A DNA stretch of 64,000 nucleotides, from assembly GCF_002835465.1 (NCBI RefSeq), contig NZ_PIZM01000006.1:475980-539979 (forward strand), given 5' to 3'. Position 1 is the first letter of the stretch. Each line of letters opens with the position of its first letter. The position numbers and the translations under genes are program-made. The notes beneath the pieces were generated by a model. The model worked only from the letters and a program-made list of their open reading frames with translations. It was not told where the DNA came from and did no database searches. Shown one piece after another: positions 37,868-46,853 of this stretch. Source of the stretch: Psychromonas sp. psych-6C06 (GTDB taxonomy: Bacteria > Pseudomonadota > Gammaproteobacteria > Enterobacterales > Psychromonadaceae).

Positions 37868-38608
37868 TTAATATATAACGTTGTCGTTATATTGAAGCAG
37901 TATATTTTTAATCTCTTCCATGGTCTCACGTGCTGGTGGGCTAACACCATCTAATGGATAAATTTCACCCATCGCAGTCCACTTGTGTTTACCTAGTTCG
38001 TGATAAGGCAACATTTCGATTTTTTCTATGTTTTTCATTGGCTGAATAAACTTACCTAATGTATGCGCATCTTCTACACAATCGGTATAACCAGGGACAA
38101 CAACATAGCGTAGGTAGACGGGTTGATTTTGCTCAGCTAGATATTTTGCGAAATCTAGGGTGTACTTATTGCTGACATGAGTAAGATCGATATGTTTTTT
38201 ATTATCCATCTGTTTAATATCAAGCAACACCAAGTCTGCTACGTCTAATACTGCTTTCGTTGTATCATCAATACGGCGAACAAAACCATTTGTATCCAGA
38301 CAAGTGTGGATCCCTTCTAAACGGCAAGCCTCAAACATCGCTTTTACAAACTCAGGTTGTAACATCGCTTCACCACCTGAAATAGTGATACCACCACCAG
38401 ATGCATTCATGAAATGTCGATATTGTAATAACTCGGCCATCAACTCATCAACTGTCATATCTTTACCACCTTCAAGATCCCAGGTATCACGATTGTGGCA
38501 ATATTTACAACGCATTAAGCAGCCCTGTAAAAAGATAATAAAACGAATTCCTGGGCCATCAACTGTGCCGCAGGTTTCAACTGAATGAACATGTCCGATA
38601 ACTGACAT
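37868..38608 (-). CDS. pflA: Pyruvate formate-lyase activating enzyme
   Basis: A 246-residue radical SAM protein. The iron-sulfur cysteines lie in GCLMRCKYC as Cys30-x3-Cys34-x2-Cys37, followed by [15 protein letters not shown] for SAM and glycyl-protein contacts. It reduces SAM and abstracts hydrogen from the PflB glycine. AGGAG nine bases before ATG is the ribosome site, and it sits right at the foot of a 50-base palindrome. The gene follows pflB on the minus strand, after two hairpins that would lower its expression relative to pflB. Confidence 0.97.
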   Translation of the reverse strand: MSVIGHVHSVETCGTVDGPGIRFIIFLQGCLMRCKYCHNRDTWDLEGGKDMTVDELMAELLQYRHFMNASGGGITISGGEAMLQPEFVKAMFEACRLEGIHTCLDTNGFVRRIDDTTKAVLDVADLVLLDIKQMDNKKHIDLTHVSNKYTLDFAKYLAEQNQPVYLRYVVVPGYTDCVEDAHTLGKFIQPMKNIEKIEMLPYHELGKHKWTAMGEIYPLDGVSPPARETMEEIKNILLQYNDNVIY

Positions 38609-38620
38609 TATGAAACTCCT

Positions 38621-38670
38621 AAAAATAATTATCTAATGATACGCATGCGTTGATTAGATAATTATTTTTT
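38621..38670. terminator. Near-perfect 50-base palindrome before pflA
   Basis: The arms are AATAATTATCTAAT and ATTAGATAATTATT around a central ACGCATGCGT palindrome, with A and T tracts at both ends. On the minus strand it reads as an intrinsic terminator whose T-run is followed immediately by AGGAG of pflA. It may act as an attenuator, a processing site or an mRNA 5' stabiliser. Confidence 0.65.
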
Positions 38671-38680
38671 ACCCAAAAAG

Positions 38681-38713
38681 AAAGGTTTCATCCGCGAAGA
38701 TGAAACCTTTTTG
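38681..38713 (-). terminator. Terminator after pflB
   Basis: On the minus strand, AAAGGTTTCATC / GATGAAACCTTT with a six-base loop is followed by CTTTTT. It is 45 bases after the pflB stop and 70 before the pflA start. Confidence 0.75.
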
Positions 38714-38757
38714 ATTATAACAGGCAAACCTATTGGTTTGCCTTAATAATTTTTAGT

Positions 38758-41043
38758 TTATAGCGTTGCTGTGAAAGTACGCGCGATTACGTCATTTTTC
38801 TGTTCATCAGTTAACGAGTTAAAACGTACTGCGTAACCAGATACACGGATAGTCAACTGAGGGTACTTATCAGGATTTTCCATCGCATCTAATAACATTT
38901 CACGGTTCATTACGTTTACGTTTAAGTGCTGACCACCTTCAATATCAGGCGTATGCTTAAAGTAACCATCCATTAGACCCGCTAAGTTTGCTTTTTGTGA
39001 CTCGTCAGTTTTACCTAACGCATTTGGTACGATAGAGAATGTGTACGAGATACCATCCTGTGCGTAAGCAAACGGTAGTTTAGAAACAGATGTTAATGAT
39101 GCTACAGCACCTTTCTCATCACGTCCGTGCATTGGGTTTGCACCTGGTGCAAATGGAGTACCAGCGCGACGACCGTCAGGTGTGTTACCTGTTTTCTTAC
39201 CGTATACAACGTTAGATGTAATAGTAAGGATAGACTGAGTAGCACGTGCGTTACGGTACATTGGACGAGATTGAATCTTCTTCATGAAGCTTTCAACAAG
39301 TTCACAAGCGATATCATCAACACGTGGATCGTTATTACCAAATTTAGGGTAATCGCCTTCGATTTCGAAGTCTGTTGCAATACCATCTTCGTCACGTACA
39401 GGTTTAACTGTTGCGTATTTGATTGCTGCTAGTGAGTCAGCTGCAATTGAAAGACCAGCAATACCACAAGCCATTGTGCGAGAAACGTCACGATCGTGAA
39501 GTGCCATTAGGGCCGCTTCATAGCTGTATTTGTCATGCATGTAGTGGATACAGTTAAGTGCAGTCACGTATTGCTCTGCTAACCAATCCATGAAGTGGTC
39601 AAGGTTTGCGTAAACTTCATCGTAATCTAAAACTTCACCAGTAATTGCTGGAAGTGTTTTAGGGCCGACTTGTGCTTTAGACTTTTCATCTACACCGCCG
39701 TTAATTGCGTATAAAAGCGTTTTTGCTAAGTTTGCACGTGCACCGAAGAATTGCATCTGTTTACCAACAATCATTGGCGATACACAACAAGCAATAGCGT
39801 AGTCATCGTTGTCGAAGTCGTTACGCATTAGGTCATCATTTTCGTACTGGATTGAAGACGTATCGATAGATACTTTCGCACAGTATTTTTTGAAGTTAAT
39901 TGGAAGCTCTTCAGACCATAAAACAGTGATGTTTGGCTCTGGAGAAGGACCCATTGTGTATTGAGTATGTAGGAAACGGAAACAGTTTTTAGTCACTAGA
40001 GTACGACCATCAACACCCATACCACCGATTGATTCTGTTGCCCAGATAGGGTCACCAGAGAATAGGTCATCGTATTCAGGTGTACGTAGGAAACGAACCA
40101 TACGTAGTTTCATTACTAGGTGGTCAATAAGCTCTTGTGCTTCAGTCTCAGTAATAACGCCTGCTTGTAGATCTTTCTCGATGAAGATATCTAAGAAAGT
40201 AGCAGTACGACCAAATGACATTGCCGCGCCATTTTGAGATTTGATTGCCGCTAGGTAACCAAAGTAAGTCCACTGAATCGCTTCTTTAGCGTTTGTCGCT
40301 GGGCCTGAGATATCGCTGCCGTATTTAGCTGCCATCTCTTTCATTTGGCCTAAAGCACGGTATTGCTCGAAGATCTCTTCACGTAGCTTCATCGTATCTT
40401 CTAAAGAAGATCCTGCTACTAATTCTGCTTCTAAGCTCTTATGTTGAGATGCTTTCTCAGCCATTAAGAAGTCAATTCCGTAAAGTGCAACACGACGGTA
40501 ATCACCAATGATACGACCACGGCCGTAAGCATCTGGTAAACCAGTTAATACGCCTGATTTACGACATTTAAGGATGTCACCGGTGTAAACATCGAATACA
40601 CCTTGGTTATGTGTTTTACGGAATTCAGAGTAAGTTTGCTTGATACCTGGATCAAGTTCTTTACCATATACTTTACAAGAACCATCGATCATACGAATAC
40701 CACCATTTGGGATAATCGCACGTTTCAGTGGTTTTTCAGTTTGTAGGCCTACAATCGTTTCTAGGTCTTTATTAATGTAGCCTGCATCGTGTGCAGTAAT
40801 AGTAGAAACAACATCAGTATCAAAATCAACAGGAGCATGTGTTGCATTTTCCTGTTTGATGCCCACCATTACGTTTTCCCAAAGCTCATCAGTTGCTTTA
40901 GTTGCATCTGCTAAGAAGCTTTCATCACCGTCAAATGGCGTGTAGTTTTGTTGGATAAAGTCACGAACGTTAACTTCTGTTTTCCAAGCGTCACCAGCAA
41001 AGCCGTTCCAAGCTGATGCAAAATCTTCGTTAAGTTTTGTCAT
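38758..41043 (-). CDS. pflB: Formate C-acetyltransferase (pyruvate formate-lyase)
   Basis: A 761-residue glycyl radical enzyme that converts pyruvate and CoA to acetyl-CoA and formate without oxygen. The catalytic Cys pair lies in [11 protein letters not shown] (about 420-421), and the glycyl radical loop RVSGYAVRF near residue 736. The N-terminus ([20 protein letters not shown]) and length match E. coli PflB. It is the middle gene of focA-pflB-pflA, 58 bases after focA. The FNR box at 42030-42043 upstream of focA fits anaerobic induction. Codon use looks highly optimised. Confidence 0.98.
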   Translation of the reverse strand: MTKLNEDFASAWNGFAGDAWKTEVNVRDFIQQNYTPFDGDESFLADATKATDELWENVMVGIKQENATHAPVDFDTDVVSTITAHDAGYINKDLETIVGLQTEKPLKRAIIPNGGIRMIDGSCKVYGKELDPGIKQTYSEFRKTHNQGVFDVYTGDILKCRKSGVLTGLPDAYGRGRIIGDYRRVALYGIDFLMAEKASQHKSLEAELVAGSSLEDTMKLREEIFEQYRALGQMKEMAAKYGSDISGPATNAKEAIQWTYFGYLAAIKSQNGAAMSFGRTATFLDIFIEKDLQAGVITETEAQELIDHLVMKLRMVRFLRTPEYDDLFSGDPIWATESIGGMGVDGRTLVTKNCFRFLHTQYTMGPSPEPNITVLWSEELPINFKKYCAKVSIDTSSIQYENDDLMRNDFDNDDYAIACCVSPMIVGKQMQFFGARANLAKTLLYAINGGVDEKSKAQVGPKTLPAITGEVLDYDEVYANLDHFMDWLAEQYVTALNCIHYMHDKYSYEAALMALHDRDVSRTMACGIAGLSIAADSLAAIKYATVKPVRDEDGIATDFEIEGDYPKFGNNDPRVDDIACELVESFMKKIQSRPMYRNARATQSILTITSNVVYGKKTGNTPDGRRAGTPFAPGANPMHGRDEKGAVASLTSVSKLPFAYAQDGISYTFSIVPNALGKTDESQKANLAGLMDGYFKHTPDIEGGQHLNVNVMNREMLLDAMENPDKYPQLTIRVSGYAVRFNSLTDEQKNDVIARTFTATL

Positions 41044-41101
41044 AAAGATTTACCTTTATAGTTAGAGATTAAAAAAATAGTACTAGAAATTAAAAAATTA
41101 T

Positions 41102-41971
41102 TTATAAAATTGCTTTATGTTTTTTCGATGGTCTCAAATAGATCATCCAGTGCATAAGTCCAACCACTACACCGCCACCAATAATATTACCAATAGTGAC
41201 CGGAATAAGGTTATGAACAATAAAATTCATTGTCGTTATATCGTTAAATTCACTTGGCAAATGGCCAATTGCAGCCCAAAAATCCGGTGATGCATAATGG
41301 TGAATCATAATACCTGTTGGTACCATAAACATGTTGGCAATACTGTGTTCAAAACCCGATGCGACAAACATAGCAACTGGCAATAAAACTGCAAACATTT
41401 TATCTGTAATTGTCCGTGCCCCAAAGGCCATCCAAATTGCTAAGCAGACCATGATATTGCAAAGCATGCCTAACGCGACAGCTTCTGTGAATGAATGGTG
41501 TAGCTTATGTTGTGCGACTTGCAGGGCATTTAACCCCCATTGGCCATTATCAGCGCTGTAAAGACCGGCAAAAAAGATAAGAAAAACTAAGAATGTTGCA
41601 CCGATGTAGTTGCCAAAATAAACGACTGCCCAGTTCTTAAGCATGCGCGTTGTGGTAATACGATTGCTTGCTTTGGCGATCAAAGTCAGAGTGCTACTCG
41701 TAAATAGCTCACCACCAACAACCACGACTAATAACAGTCCCATACTAAATGCTAAGCCACCAACTAGTTTGCTGATTCCCCAAGGCATTTCTTGGGTACC
41801 TGTGGTGACGGTAATGTAGAAAACAAATGCTAGGCTAATAAACATGCCCGCTGTAATAGCAAGATAAAATGCAGATAAAAACGCTTTAGTTGCTTTACTA
41901 TATGCAACCTCGTCTGCTTTTTCTGTGATTTGATGAGGTAATAACTCATCAATCATGTTCTCTGCTCTCAT
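41102..41971 (-). CDS. focA: Formate channel FocA
   Basis: A 289-residue six-helix formate/nitrite transporter. Features shared with E. coli FocA are FYLAITAGMFISLAFVFYI, GGELFTSSTLTLIAKAS, WAVVYFGNYIGA, FEHSIANMFMVPTGI and LIPVTIGNIIGGGVVVGL. It forms pentamers and moves formate across the inner membrane in both directions. The frame opens at 42043, but the ATG at 41971 (MRAENMIDELLP) is used. It has AGGA eight bases upstream, matches family length, and leaves the FNR box outside the coding region. It heads focA-pflB-pflA. Confidence 0.95.
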   Translation of the reverse strand: MRAENMIDELLPHQITEKADEVAYSKATKAFLSAFYLAITAGMFISLAFVFYITVTTGTQEMPWGISKLVGGLAFSMGLLLVVVVGGELFTSSTLTLIAKASNRITTTRMLKNWAVVYFGNYIGATFLVFLIFFAGLYSADNGQWGLNALQVAQHKLHHSFTEAVALGMLCNIMVCLAIWMAFGARTITDKMFAVLLPVAMFVASGFEHSIANMFMVPTGIMIHHYASPDFWAAIGHLPSEFNDITTMNFIVHNLIPVTIGNIIGGGVVVGLMHWMIYLRPSKKHKAIL

Positions 41972-42029
41972 TGTCTTGTTCCTGTTTCTCGGTACATTTA
42001 TTAGTCTAGCAAATGATTCTGCAACAAAC

Positions 42030-42043
42030 TTGATATAAATCAA
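42030..42043. promoter_or_regulatory. Perfect FNR box upstream of focA-pflB-pflA
   Basis: TTGATATAAATCAA matches TTGAT-N4-ATCAA at all ten positions. It lies 59 bases before the focA start codon, where an anaerobically activated promoter is expected. Confidence 0.75.
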
Positions 42044-42337
42044 TTACGTGAAATTAGTTGTAATTTTATTACAGGTTTGACGCTAATCAGCACCTTTTTA
42101 GCTGAAAATAGCCGTGTTACCATTAAAAAAAGCGATAAATGTTGCTAATTTTCTTTAAAGTGTGAGCTGTGTAGGTTGCTTTGTTGAAAAAGTACAGTGG
42201 AGATACTGTATCACGCTACCGCAGATCAACAAGCCTTATTTCAGTAGTGGTTTATAATTAGATTATATGTATTATTAAACGATAAGTTTTCTTTTATAAC
42301 AGTGTCATACAACTGTATTTCGATAAGGAGTGATATG

Positions 42338-42838
42338 ATGAACGTTCAAATAATGGTAACCGTTAGTGGTTCTAATCAAACTGATTTAACAAAAGTATTA
42401 TCCGATAAGACACATGCGCTAGCGGGAAAATGGTTAAACAGTAAAATTAGCCATATCGATGAATATGTTGCGGGCTTAATCAAAATTGAAATTGATGCTG
42501 ATAATGTCGAAAAACTACTAACTGAGTTTAAGAGCTTAAATATTCATGTTGAGTCGGTCGATCTAGGAATGGTCACACATGAAAAATCGACGCCACTTGA
42601 CCTTTGCATTGATGGCAAAGATCGCCCCGGTTTAGTAAGGCATATAACACAAGTGCTAAGTGACAATAGTATTAAAGTAGAAAATATGGAGTGTAATCGA
42701 CTGGGCGTCCCTGCTATTGGTGGCACACTCTTTACTAGCCACTTTAAAATTGTGGTGGATGAGCAGTTTAATAAAACCGCGTTGGTTTCATCTCTACAAG
42801 AGATTGCTGATGATCTGATTATTGATTTAAGCGCTTGA
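42338..42838 (+). CDS. GcvR-like ACT-domain protein
   Basis: A protein of about 167 residues with two ACT domains. The first is MVTVSGSNQTDLTKVLSDKT and the second LCIDGKDRPGLVRHITQVLS with the typical DRPGLV loop. This arrangement is that of the glycine cleavage system repressor GcvR, which works by binding GcvA rather than DNA. No gcv genes are near, so the partner is open. The frame extends to 42302, but AAGGAG at 42325-42330 sets the start at the ATG at 42338 (or 42335). A repeat-rich region with terminators follows. Confidence 0.8.
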   Translation: MNVQIMVTVSGSNQTDLTKVLSDKTHALAGKWLNSKISHIDEYVAGLIKIEIDADNVEKLLTEFKSLNIHVESVDLGMVTHEKSTPLDLCIDGKDRPGLVRHITQVLSDNSIKVENMECNRLGVPAIGGTLFTSHFKIVVDEQFNKTALVSSLQEIADDLIIDLSA

Positions 42839-42888
42839 AAAAGGCTTTAAGGCTGGAATGCTTTAAGGCTAGAAAGCTGAACGCAGAT

Positions 42889-42928
42889 AAAAAAAGGCTA
42901 TAAAGCAGCAATGCTTTATAGCCTTTTT
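42889..42928. terminator. Terminator, distal copy
   Basis: AAAGGCTATAAAGC / GCTTTATAGCCTTT with an AGCAAT-type loop has A and T runs on both sides, so it can act in either direction. It can end the GcvR-like gene transcript. Confidence 0.8.
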
Positions 42929-43077
42929 ACTTTCAGGCCTTTTAGCCTTCAGCCTTCAAGCTTTGATACCTGTTTGTTCGTGTTACAGAAGCGCTAGAAT
43001 ACTAGTATTTCTGCTATCTAGACGAGTAGAACGACTTTGACTTTACTGACTGCTGATAGCTAACCGCTGAACGCAGA

Positions 43078-43117
43078 TAAAAAAAGGCTATAAAGCAGCA
43101 ATGCCTTATAGCCTTTT
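43078..43117. terminator. Terminator, proximal copy, after the DUF3360 gene
   Basis: The same hairpin as at 42889-42928 with one stem mismatch (CCTTATAGCC in the right arm). It lies 33 bases after the DUF3360 stop. Confidence 0.8.
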
Positions 43118-43149
43118 AACTTTCAGGCCTTTCGACCTATCATTTTGCG

Positions 43150-44646
43150 TTATAGAAGTGCAGGGATACCGTATTGAGCTTCAAACATACCGACTGCAAG
43201 CATTGCTAATACACAAACAAACAATACGCTACCTGGGATAATTAGCTTATCTAGCTTAGATAGTTTCTGAGCACGCTCTTTATCACCGATTAAACCATTA
43301 TTATCAAGTAACATGGTTAATGCCCACGCTAATACTGGATTAAATACAGCAGCAGAGAAGATACAGATACCTGCAGATTGAGAATCTTTAGTATTTTTAA
43401 TCATCTGCATACCAGCTTCAAGTAGTGGTAAGAATACACCTACTAACAGTGCAACACGCATAACAGGTGGCCATACTGCTACATCCATCGGGAAGCCTAA
43501 TATAGCAATAATAATACACAGCGAACCTAGTAAGATGGATCCCGCAGGAATTGGACGTTTCGCGATAGCCGCTGGGATCATGTAAGTACCCCAAGATGAA
43601 GTGATGTTACCACCACCTACAGCTGTACCGACGATTTGACGAATTGAACAAGTCGTCATTGTGTCATCAACGTCCATTAATACTTTATCTGTATTTCTAG
43701 GGTAATTAAGTTCTTGGAATATACGGTGACCTAAAAAATCTGGTGACCACATTGCAACGGCTAAAATAGCAAATGGTAATGATGCAATGAAATGCTCAAG
43801 ATTAGGAAGACCTAACATCCAGCCTTCAGTTGTGCTTCCCCACCAGTAAACCGGATTTAAATTCGGTAACCCTGTTTCAGTGGTAAATACTAAATCAAAG
43901 CCAGCTCCAAAGGCTAGGGCGATAATAAGCCCTGTAATTGCACAGGCTGGAATTGCTAACCAACGCTTATTGATTTTTGCAAGAAATGCATACAATACAA
44001 CATTAACTGCCAGTACCAATAAACCAACATGTCCCATATCGATGCTTTTTGCCCAACTTTGAATCAGACCAATTTGGCTGAATGCTCCGGTAAAGCCGAG
44101 AAAGACTAATAAACCACCAGCAACTCCTTCACTGGTTAAATTAACCAGTTTTGAGCCACCTTTAAAATAGCTAAGTAGTAAACCAAATACACCTAACAAT
44201 ATGGCTAATGCTAATGGGTGAGCACCTGCTAATGCGATAGCTCCAATTAAAGGAATCATTGGGCCATGGTTACCGGCAAGATTTGCACGAGGATTTAATA
44301 AGCCTGAGGCGATTACACAGAAAAGTAATGCAGGAATTAACATCTCAACACGCGCTACTTCAATAGCGAACTCTTTACCTAAAGTAACATGTGGCCAAGC
44401 TTGAGTTAAACCGTCTGCCCAAGACATCATTACCGCAGAGTACATCGCGATAATACCAATGGTACCAGCGATAGCTGGAACAAGATCTTCCCACTCGAAG
44501 TTAAAGTCACGGCCAGGAAGGTTTAATTTCCAACGTCGTGGCTGCATAATTTGTAGTTCGTGATCTAGATAATCAGAGCGAGTTTCGAACTCACTAGCTG
44601 GTTTATGCAGTTCGCGATAACTTTTAGTTTGTTTATCGTCCGACAT
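43150..44646 (-). CDS. DUF3360 family membrane protein, putative permease
   Basis: A 498-residue protein with a hydrophilic N-terminus (to about residue 55, PRRWKLNLPGRDFNFEWEDL) and 11-13 hydrophobic helices. The pattern of Gly-rich helices (IPLIGAIALAGAHPLALAIL and SEGVAGGLLVFLGFTG) resembles the SulP/xanthine permease fold. It fits the DUF3360 family in length and layout; the substrate is unknown. The ATG at 44646 (MSDDKQTKSY) is preferred to 44694 because AAGGGAG lies upstream of it and none lies before the other. An FNR-like box and a double palindrome lie in front, pointing to tight control. Confidence 0.75.
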   Translation of the reverse strand: MSDDKQTKSYRELHKPASEFETRSDYLDHELQIMQPRRWKLNLPGRDFNFEWEDLVPAIAGTIGIIAMYSAVMMSWADGLTQAWPHVTLGKEFAIEVARVEMLIPALLFCVIASGLLNPRANLAGNHGPMIPLIGAIALAGAHPLALAILLGVFGLLLSYFKGGSKLVNLTSEGVAGGLLVFLGFTGAFSQIGLIQSWAKSIDMGHVGLLVLAVNVVLYAFLAKINKRWLAIPACAITGLIIALAFGAGFDLVFTTETGLPNLNPVYWWGSTTEGWMLGLPNLEHFIASLPFAILAVAMWSPDFLGHRIFQELNYPRNTDKVLMDVDDTMTTCSIRQIVGTAVGGGNITSSWGTYMIPAAIAKRPIPAGSILLGSLCIIIAILGFPMDVAVWPPVMRVALLVGVFLPLLEAGMQMIKNTKDSQSAGICIFSAAVFNPVLAWALTMLLDNNGLIGDKERAQKLSKLDKLIIPGSVLFVCVLAMLAVGMFEAQYGIPALL

Positions 44647-44687
44647 AATGCGGTGTACTCCCTTACGGTTATGAGTGTTTAAGTGAT

Positions 44688-44726
44688 ATAGCATTCATGA
44701 ATAATTCAGTTATTCATGAATGCTAT
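44688..44726. promoter_or_regulatory. Paired palindromic operator-like site before the DUF3360 gene
   Basis: A 17-bp inverted repeat, ATAGCATTCATGAATAA and its exact complement, is separated by five bases. Each arm itself contains the palindrome ATTCATGAAT (44693-44702 and 44712-44721), 19 bases apart centre to centre, about two helical turns. There is no T-tail, so an operator for two dimers is more likely than a terminator. Confidence 0.6.
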
Positions 44727-44767
44727 TAATATAGGGTGCTAGCTTAACCAAAGCGATAAATATCCGG

Positions 44768-44781
44768 TTGATCTGGATCAG
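44768..44781. promoter_or_regulatory. FNR-like box before the DUF3360 gene
   Basis: TTGATCTGGATCAG matches TTGAT-N4-ATCAA at nine of ten positions. It lies 122 bases upstream of the chosen start. Confidence 0.5.
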
Positions 44782-45181
44782 AATAGTAACGATGCTGTAA
44801 TTAAATAACTAAAAAGGAAGAGGTTAAGTGTGATCCGCTTAACGCTAAAATAGCATTAATAGTCTGTTTTGTATGAATATCACACTTTTACGGTATTTTT
44901 TGAGCAAAGTGATTTTGTAGCTAAGTTGCCAAAATGTTATGAACCAACAAAAATATTCATAATAACAACATGATTAATTTTGTTAATTTTTTGCCTTTGG
45001 AGTTGCCGTGTTATCGCGTTAATTTTTGTAAATATGGCTCTGGGGTTCAGCTGTTAGTCAAACCTGAAACGCCTTGCTAGTCGCTAGATGAAAATCGCTT
45101 AGAATGATCCAACCATACTTTATCAATTTTGTTGAAATTTCTTGTGTGGAACAAATTGTAAACTGTCAAACTCAACAACAT
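44782..45181. other. Intergenic region between the DUF3360 gene and fldB
   Basis: About 400 bases without a credible frame. At 45045-45110 the words GATGAAAATCGCTTAGAATGA and neighbours resemble the interior of repeat family B, so a decayed fragment of that element may lie here. No terminator for fldB is clear. Confidence 0.35.
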
Positions 45182-45700
45182 CTAGAGCTGTGCTTGAATC
45201 TCTTCTAATATCTGTAAGCACCATTGTTCAATTCTTTCATCACTTAATTCATATTGGCTATCTTCATCAATCGCTAAGCCCACAAAATGCTGCTTATCAT
45301 CGGTCAAAGCTTTTGATGCTTCAAATTGGTAACCCGTTACTGGCCATTGCCCAATAAATCGGGGCGATTGTGGTTGTAGTTCAATGTGTAGCATGCCCAA
45401 TGCATCAACAAACCACTCTCCGTAACCATCTTGATCACCTAAACCAAATAGTGCTACTAATTTATTTTGTACACTAAGTCCGCATACCTCATGCCATAAT
45501 GCTCCCCAGTCTTCTTGTAACTCACCATAATCCCAAGTAGAGATACCAAATATTAAGATATCGTAGTCGTTTATCTTGCTTAACCCCGCCTCTTTTATGT
45601 TATAAATATCCACCAGTTCTGCACCGATTGTAGCTTGGATCTTTTCCGCCACAATTTCCGTGTAACAAGTGCTAGAGCCATAAAATAAGCCGATCTTCAT
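45182..45700 (-). CDS. fldB: Flavodoxin FldB
   Basis: A 172-residue long-chain flavodoxin. The FMN phosphate loop is GLFYGSSTCYTEIVAEKI. The flavin ring loops are FGISTWDYGELQEDW and FGLGDQDGYGEWFVDALG. The frame opens at 45730, but MKIGLFYGSS at 45700 matches the family start, with AAGG upstream. It donates electrons at low potential and is linked to SoxRS in enterics. Divergent xerD next to it reproduces the fldB/xerD order of E. coli. Its role here could include the radical enzyme PflA, as flavodoxin is the usual reductant. Confidence 0.93.
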   Translation of the reverse strand: MKIGLFYGSSTCYTEIVAEKIQATIGAELVDIYNIKEAGLSKINDYDILIFGISTWDYGELQEDWGALWHEVCGLSVQNKLVALFGLGDQDGYGEWFVDALGMLHIELQPQSPRFIGQWPVTGYQFEASKALTDDKQHFVGLAIDEDSQYELSDERIEQWCLQILEEIQAQL

Positions 45701-45787
45701 AATGGGTATACCTTCAATAAGAGTGAACACTCAGTATTTCGCAAGTTGTCGAATTGAGTGGATTACGTAAAAAAGAGTAACAGTGTA

Positions 45788-46684
45788 ATGGAAGCATTAT
45801 CAATTGACCAATTTTTGGATTCATTATGGTTAGAGCGAGGTTTATCACCTAATACTTTGGCTTCTTACCGTTTTGATCTCTGCTTAGTTGAGTCATTTTT
45901 AACCGAGCGAAATATTTTGTTATCAGAGGCGAGTTATCAAGATCTCAGTGATTATTTTAGCTTTCGACTAGGTGATGACTTTGAGTATAAAAATAGCTCT
46001 ACCGCGCGTTTAATGAGTGCATTACGTCGTTATTATCAGTTTTTATGCCGTGAGAAACTACGTGAAGATGATCCTAGCGCAAAACTAAAAAGCCCAAAGA
46101 CGATAAAGCCACTACCAAAATCATTATCAGAATCAGAAGTAGATGGTTTGCTATCTGCGCCTGATATTAGCGATCCTGTACAGTTTCGTGATAAAGCGAT
46201 GTTAGAGCTATTGTACGCAACGGGGTTACGTGTTTCGGAGTTAACCGGGTTATCAATTGAGGAGATTAACCTACAACAAGGTGTGGTGCGCATAACGGGT
46301 AAAGGCAATAAAACCCGCCTGGTGCCGATGGGGGAGGAAGCGAACTACTGGTTAGATCGTTATATCAATGAAGTAAGAGGGGAGTTACTTAAAGGGCAAA
46401 GTAGCGATATTTTATTTCCAAGCAGGCGTGGGAGTGTGATGGTAAGGCAAACTTTTTGGCATCGAATTAAGTTCTATGCACAGGTTTGTATGATCGATAA
46501 AGAGCTGATCTCACCCCATGTATTGCGCCATGCCTTTGCTACTCACTTGCTTAATTACGGTGCAGACTTACGCGTGGTACAGATGTTACTAGGCCATAGT
46601 GATTTGTCTACCACTCAAATTTATACCCATATAGCGCAAGATCGTTTAAAAAGCTTACATGCTACGCATCATCCTCGCGCTTAA
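45788..46684 (+). CDS. xerD: Site-specific tyrosine recombinase XerD
   Basis: A 298-residue recombinase that resolves chromosome dimers at dif together with XerC and FtsK. The N-terminal SAM-like domain (IDQFLDSLWLERGLSPNTLA) is followed by the catalytic domain with all key residues: Arg in ATGLRVSELTGL, Lys in GKGNKTRLVPM, HVLRHAFATHLL, and LGHSDLSTTQIYTH with the nucleophile Tyr. The ATG at 45788 is used; the frame upstream to a GTG at 45758 lacks family similarity. Unlike E. coli, no dsbC-recJ follows; a Fur-box TonB operon does. This is the housekeeping enzyme, not a phage integrase. Confidence 0.95.
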   Translation: MEALSIDQFLDSLWLERGLSPNTLASYRFDLCLVESFLTERNILLSEASYQDLSDYFSFRLGDDFEYKNSSTARLMSALRRYYQFLCREKLREDDPSAKLKSPKTIKPLPKSLSESEVDGLLSAPDISDPVQFRDKAMLELLYATGLRVSELTGLSIEEINLQQGVVRITGKGNKTRLVPMGEEANYWLDRYINEVRGELLKGQSSDILFPSRRGSVMVRQTFWHRIKFYAQVCMIDKELISPHVLRHAFATHLLNYGADLRVVQMLLGHSDLSTTQIYTHIAQDRLKSLHATHHPRA

Positions 46685-46791
46685 TTCTATTTATGTTAGC
46701 CATCATCTTTCATCTTTGATGGCTCATTTTCTTTTTTGATGTCTATTTTGTTTTTCTAATCTGGGTTACGTAATTGTTTTAATTACTAGTT

Positions 46792-46810
46792 GATAATGAG
46801 AGTAATTATC
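46792..46810. promoter_or_regulatory. Fur box upstream of the TonB2-type operon
   Basis: GATAATGAGAGTAATTATC matches the 19-base Fur consensus at 16 positions. It lies 30-60 bases before the first gene of the operon, so the operon should be repressed when iron is plentiful. Confidence 0.75.
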
Positions 46811-46853
46811 GTTAACATTTGGGGATTAATCACATTACTTGGAATCAATTGCC

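Larger units (their letters stand above)
42836..43140. repeat. Duplicated terminator region with GGCTAGAAGG-type repeats
   Basis: A 67-base block occurs twice, at 42876-42942 and 43066-43132, with only two or three visible differences. Each copy holds a hairpin terminator. GGCTTTAAGGCTGG, AAGGCTAGAAAGC and the inverse words CCTTCAGCCTTCAAGC surround the first copy. Between the copies, at 42983 onward, the minus strand reads ILALL-stop, like the last codons of the DUF3360 gene (IPALL-stop), which suggests that the gene's 3' end and terminator were duplicated together. Confidence 0.65.

Noticed and set aside
45788..46684. Phage or island integrase
   Set aside because: The sequence matches XerD throughout and fldB is its neighbour as in E. 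coli, so it is the dimer-resolution recombinase.
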